Below, in pieces: positions 4,749 through 7,121 of a stretch of 7,121 nucleotides of DNA. The DNA comes from an uncultured Sutterella sp. (GTDB lineage Bacteria; Pseudomonadota; Gammaproteobacteria; Burkholderiales; Burkholderiaceae_F). Positions within the stretch are counted from its first letter, which is position 1. Each line of letters begins with the position of its first letter. Below the pieces are notes generated by a model that worked only from the letters and a program-made list of their open reading frames with translations, made no database searches and was not told the origin of the DNA. The stretch is from positions 1 to 7,121 of the forward strand of contig USIM01000047.1 in assembly GCA_900554675.1 (NCBI GenBank), written 5' to 3'. The position numbers and the translations under genes were made by a program.

Positions 4749-5510
4749 TCAGTGAAAAACTCTCTTTAAAAACGCCACAATCACGGATTGTGCAGAGGGC
4801 AAATTAAAGAGGGTGTGCGGGGCACCGGGGAGCAACACCACCGTGCAGTCAGGATGATCCTTTAACGTACGACTGGCGTTACCCAACGCATCATCGTTAT
4901 CCAAATAACTATTGGCACGGCTAAAGAACTTGTCCGTGGCACTCATTACGTTAAGAACGGGGACGGTGTCGGGGATGTTCGTGCCGTGTGCGACAACGTG
5001 ATAGTTGTCTTCGCAGCTCCAAGAAAAGACCATACGACCTTTTTCTACACCCGTTTCACACTTGGCTTCGCAACGCGCCACCGTCACGCCACCTTCGCTA
5101 GTGCCAGCAATGACGTATTCACCGTTAAAAAACGGCAATTCATAAAGATGCTCAATCGCAAACTTTAATTCCGCTGCGCGCATTGCGTGAATCTTTTCGT
5201 ACGTTTCACGAGCCACGGGAGAGGTGTACGTTAAGCGATCGGGCGTTGCCATGGAGTTAGGCGCAAAGAAAGCAAAACCTTCTTTAGCTAAAGCGCGACC
5301 AAACTCTTTGACGGGTTCGGTGATGCCGGAGCTGCCGTGCATGAAGACAACGACAGGAACTTTCTTGGGTGAGCAAGGACGCTCGCAGAATTGTCCTTCG
5401 TATTCGTTTTCTGGCAACACCACAAAGGCATCGATAAAAGTGTCTTTGATTTGACGAGGCGTGAGCGTTTCAACGCTACCGCTAGTCGTACCGGTTAATT
5501 CAATCGTCAT
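4749..5510 (-). CDS. Dienelactone-hydrolase-like alpha/beta hydrolase, 253 aa
   Basis: This is a predicted cytoplasmic serine hydrolase; the substrate is unknown. HGSSG (58-62) is the oxyanion-hole motif. The nucleophile elbow is G-T-S-E-G-G with S138, in place of the C found in classical dienelactone hydrolases. D193 (SATDKFF) and H232 (GAPHTLFN) complete a plausible triad in the right order. There is no signal peptide or membrane segment. Six cysteines, including CERPC (42-46) and a CEAKCE cluster (147-152), are unusual and could bind metal or form disulfides. The start ATG (5508-5510) follows AAGGTG (5521-5516). It lies 51 bp after the DcuC-type carrier on the same strand, suggesting co-transcription and perhaps action on an imported ester or lactone, which is inference. 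The assignment to the DLH-like superfamily is firm; the narrower family is not. Confidence 0.85.
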   Translation of the reverse strand: MTIELTGTTSGSVETLTPRQIKDTFIDAFVVLPENEYEGQFCERPCSPKKVPVVVFMHGSSGITEPVKEFGRALAKEGFAFFAPNSMATPDRLTYTSPVARETYEKIHAMRAAELKFAIEHLYELPFFNGEYVIAGTSEGGVTVARCEAKCETGVEKGRMVFSWSCEDNYHVVAHGTNIPDTVPVLNVMSATDKFFSRANSYLDNDDALGNASRTLKDHPDCTVVLLPGAPHTLFNLPSAQSVIVAFLKRVFH

Positions 5511-5521
5511 TTTTTCACCTT

Positions 5522-5549
5522 AAAAAAGAGGGCCGTTGAAGACCCTCTT
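5522..5549 (-). terminator. Intrinsic terminator between the carrier and the hydrolase
   Basis: On the minus strand AAGAGGGTC (5549-5541) pairs with GGCCCTCTT (5534-5526) around TTCAAC, one pair being T-G, followed by four more T (5525-5522). The hydrolase ribosome binding site starts at the next base, so hydrolase translation depends on read-through or on a promoter that I cannot see. Confidence 0.8.
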
Positions 5550-5561
5550 AATCATCCAATA

Positions 5562-6932
5562 TTAAAAGAATAAACCGACAACGGTGAGCATGACAACAAA
5601 ACCGACTAAGCAAGGAATTGCCGTACGCTTAACCATCGTTAAGGGGTTGACTTGAGCAAAGCCTGCCACAATAATCACGACACCCGCCACAGGCGACCTG
5701 GCGCGCAACATTTCAGCAGCCGAGTGCATCATCAACATCATGGAGATACCGTCCGTGCCCATGGCTTGAGCAACGTCAGGGACGATCGGGGCAAGACTCG
5801 TGAAGCTTGCAACGCCAGAGCCCGTCAAAACGGTAATCACACCGATGATGATCGAAAGCACCACACCCATACCCGTTTCGCCGACGCCCAAACCTTGAGC
5901 GGCGTTTAGGAGTAAGTCAACGATACCGACGTTTTGAAGGCCCTTAGCAAAGAAGGCAGCGACAAAGATCAAGCCCACCGTGCTCGTTAAGATGCTCCCC
6001 ATGCCCTTAAACATGGCAAAGGACAAATCAAAGGATTCACGCACGTTGCGACGAACGATCAAGTCCACAAAGAACGCCAAAATCCAGCAAAGGAACATGG
6101 CGGTCGGCACGTTCAAAATGATGGACTTGTAGACCATTTTGTTGAAGATCAACAAAAAGACAATCGGAAGAATCGGGAAAAGAGCATAAATCGCAGGTGT
6201 CTTTTCCAACGTTTCACGCTTGGCTTCCAATTCATTGAGGTCAGCAACGACACCGCCACCATCCTTCTTATCGAAATAAAGTTGCGTGAAAACGTGAGCA
6301 ATGGCCATGGCAAGGATCGTGGGAACCGCCATCGGCAATTGGTAACGAACTAAGTATTCAACGGGGTCCAACTTCACCAATTCAGCGGCCAAGTTAGCGG
6401 TACCGGAGGCCGGTGCATAGCCAAACGCTAAGACGCTTGCCACCACGGCGGCAGCAGCTAAAGGTGAGCAACCCACACGGATAATCAAGGGGTAGACCGT
6501 TACGACCATCAACATGGCAAGACCTGCAGCAGAGGTAATCACCAAGCTTAAGCAGTGACCGAAAATAAAGACCGCAGCCAAAACCAAATACGGATTTTTG
6601 ATCAAGGAGATGGGCTTAGCGCAAACCGTCACGAAACGGTCAGAAGCGCCAATAGCTTGCATGTAAGAAGCAAAGCCCCCGGCTACCAAAATGATGAAGC
6701 CGACGCCGGCAATTTGCGACTTACTGATGGTTTGCAAAAGCGCCACCAAGTCAAAGCCGATGCTACCGGTACTACCCTTGGGAAGTAAAACTTCCATACC
6801 GCCCATGAGGGCAAGGATATTAAGAACCAAACCGCCAAGCAACAACACCATGTTGACTTGGTACTTTTTAATAATGGCCCATGCGGTGATGGCTAAAACA
6901 ATCACGCCGAGCCAAGGGGTAAGAGAAGACAT
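5562..6932 (-). CDS. dcuC: DcuC-type anaerobic C4-dicarboxylate transporter, 456 aa
   Basis: This is an inner-membrane carrier of the DcuC family, which exchanges or exports succinate, fumarate and related C4-dicarboxylates, mostly during anaerobic fumarate respiration or fermentation. The protein is hydrophobic from end to end with about 12 predicted spans and a soluble loop near residues 220-245 (KKDGGGVVADLNELEAKRE). Family-like conserved stretches include GYAPASGTANLAAELV, VLTGSGVASFTSLAPIVPDVA, and near the C terminus SPVAGVVIIVAG (about 413-424) followed by NPLTMVKRTAIP. Length is close to the ~460 aa typical of DcuC. The ATG at 6930-6932 has AAAGGAG ending six bases upstream. The substrate is inferred from family; a general short-chain carboxylate carrier is possible. 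The terminator at 7012-7060 isolates it from upstream genes. Confidence 0.85.
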   Translation of the reverse strand: MSSLTPWLGVIVLAITAWAIIKKYQVNMVLLLGGLVLNILALMGGMEVLLPKGSTGSIGFDLVALLQTISKSQIAGVGFIILVAGGFASYMQAIGASDRFVTVCAKPISLIKNPYLVLAAVFIFGHCLSLVITSAAGLAMLMVVTVYPLIIRVGCSPLAAAAVVASVLAFGYAPASGTANLAAELVKLDPVEYLVRYQLPMAVPTILAMAIAHVFTQLYFDKKDGGGVVADLNELEAKRETLEKTPAIYALFPILPIVFLLIFNKMVYKSIILNVPTAMFLCWILAFFVDLIVRRNVRESFDLSFAMFKGMGSILTSTVGLIFVAAFFAKGLQNVGIVDLLLNAAQGLGVGETGMGVVLSIIIGVITVLTGSGVASFTSLAPIVPDVAQAMGTDGISMMLMMHSAAEMLRARSPVAGVVIIVAGFAQVNPLTMVKRTAIPCLVGFVVMLTVVGLFF

Positions 6933-6964
6933 GAGAGACTCCTTTCATTTGAAATCGTTGATAA

Positions 6965-6994
6965 TTTTAAATTCCTCTCTCCGGATTCAAACTA
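6965..6994 (-). promoter_or_regulatory. Possible promoter of the carrier gene
   Basis: On the minus strand TTGAAT, a 15-bp spacer and TAAAAT lie between the upstream terminator and the ribosome binding site. The spacer is short, so this is tentative. A perfect palindrome TTTGCGCAAA (7010-7019) lies just upstream, next to the terminator T tract. I looked for an FNR site (TTGAT-N4-ATCAA), expected for anaerobic control, and found none. Confidence 0.35.
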
Positions 6995-7011
6995 AGTGTT
7001 TTTGCCTTATT

Positions 7012-7060
7012 TGCGCAAAAATAAAAATCCACCCGCACCTTTGCAAAAGTGGGGTGGATT
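7012..7060 (-). terminator. Intrinsic terminator of a gene beyond the right edge
   Basis: On the minus strand AATCCACCC (7060-7052) pairs with GGGTGGATT (7034-7026) with an inner CAC/GTG pair set, followed by TTTTTATTTTT. Bases 7061-7121 show no convincing coding frame and are likely the 3' untranslated or terminal part of that neighbour. Confidence 0.8.
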
Positions 7061-7121
7061 GGCGGATAAACCAAATGTGAAGGTGGAACTGAGTCGAGGT
7101 TTCGGAATTTTGAATCTGAAT

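Noticed and set aside
6945..6965. TTGAAATCGTTGATAA as an FNR box upstream of the carrier
   Set aside because: It lacks the TTGAT-N4-ATCAA inverted symmetry; the two TTGA elements are direct repeats.
6691..7080. 129-codon plus-strand frame at the right end
   Set aside because: It is antisense to the carrier start, its ribosome binding site and the upstream terminator, so it is not plausible as a gene.

Overview
The window looks like accessory and metabolic DNA from a gut-type betaproteobacterium, probably of the Sutterella/Parasutterella kind. This rests on gene content: a DcuC-type C4-dicarboxylate carrier suited to anaerobic fumarate/succinate traffic, a modular autotransporter with a highly biased barrel, and an IS110/IS1111 element. 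It is an inference, because no phylogenetic marker is present.

Layout. Bases 1-50 are flanking DNA with no recognisable gene. Bases ~51-1762 are a complete IS1111-type insertion sequence of 1712 bp. It has a minus-strand DEDD transposase (506-1621), subterminal 14-bp inverted repeats (54-67 and 1741-1754), a 16-bp direct repeat over both ends, and a long non-coding stretch 3' of the transposase. That stretch folds into two large stem-loops whose loops share an 8-mer, six bases of which (TCGGGC) also occur at the element ends and target, as expected of a bridge/seekRNA. Forty bases past the IS, an autotransporter (1803-4034, +) begins. Its AT-rich passenger contrasts with a GC-richer, codon-biased barrel. 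A 21-bp terminator hairpin with a GCGA tetraloop follows.

Bases 4113-4748 hold no conventional gene, but this is the most interesting stretch. A 91-bp unit occurs twice, exactly 240 bp apart (4378-4468 and 4618-4708). Read on the minus strand, each unit runs from a GATAAT -10 box to a hairpin-plus-T-rich terminator, defining an ~82-nt RNA with two stem-loops. All differences between the copies lie in loops or preserve pairing of the minus-strand RNA, and 7 of 11 fall in one apical loop. On the opposite strand each unit carries a well-placed Shine-Dalgarno and ATG opening a short ORF (43 and 21 codons, sharing 11 of the first 12 residues), preceded and followed by GNRA-capped hairpins. The whole resembles a duplicated type I toxin-antitoxin locus or a pair of sibling sRNAs. 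I do not recognise it as a described family.

Bases 4749-6932 (minus) are a likely two-gene unit: a DcuC-type carrier followed by a dienelactone-hydrolase-like alpha/beta hydrolase. An intrinsic terminator lies between them, directly abutting the hydrolase ribosome binding site. Another minus-strand terminator at 7012-7060 closes a gene beyond the right edge, so the carrier probably has its own promoter at about 6960-7000.
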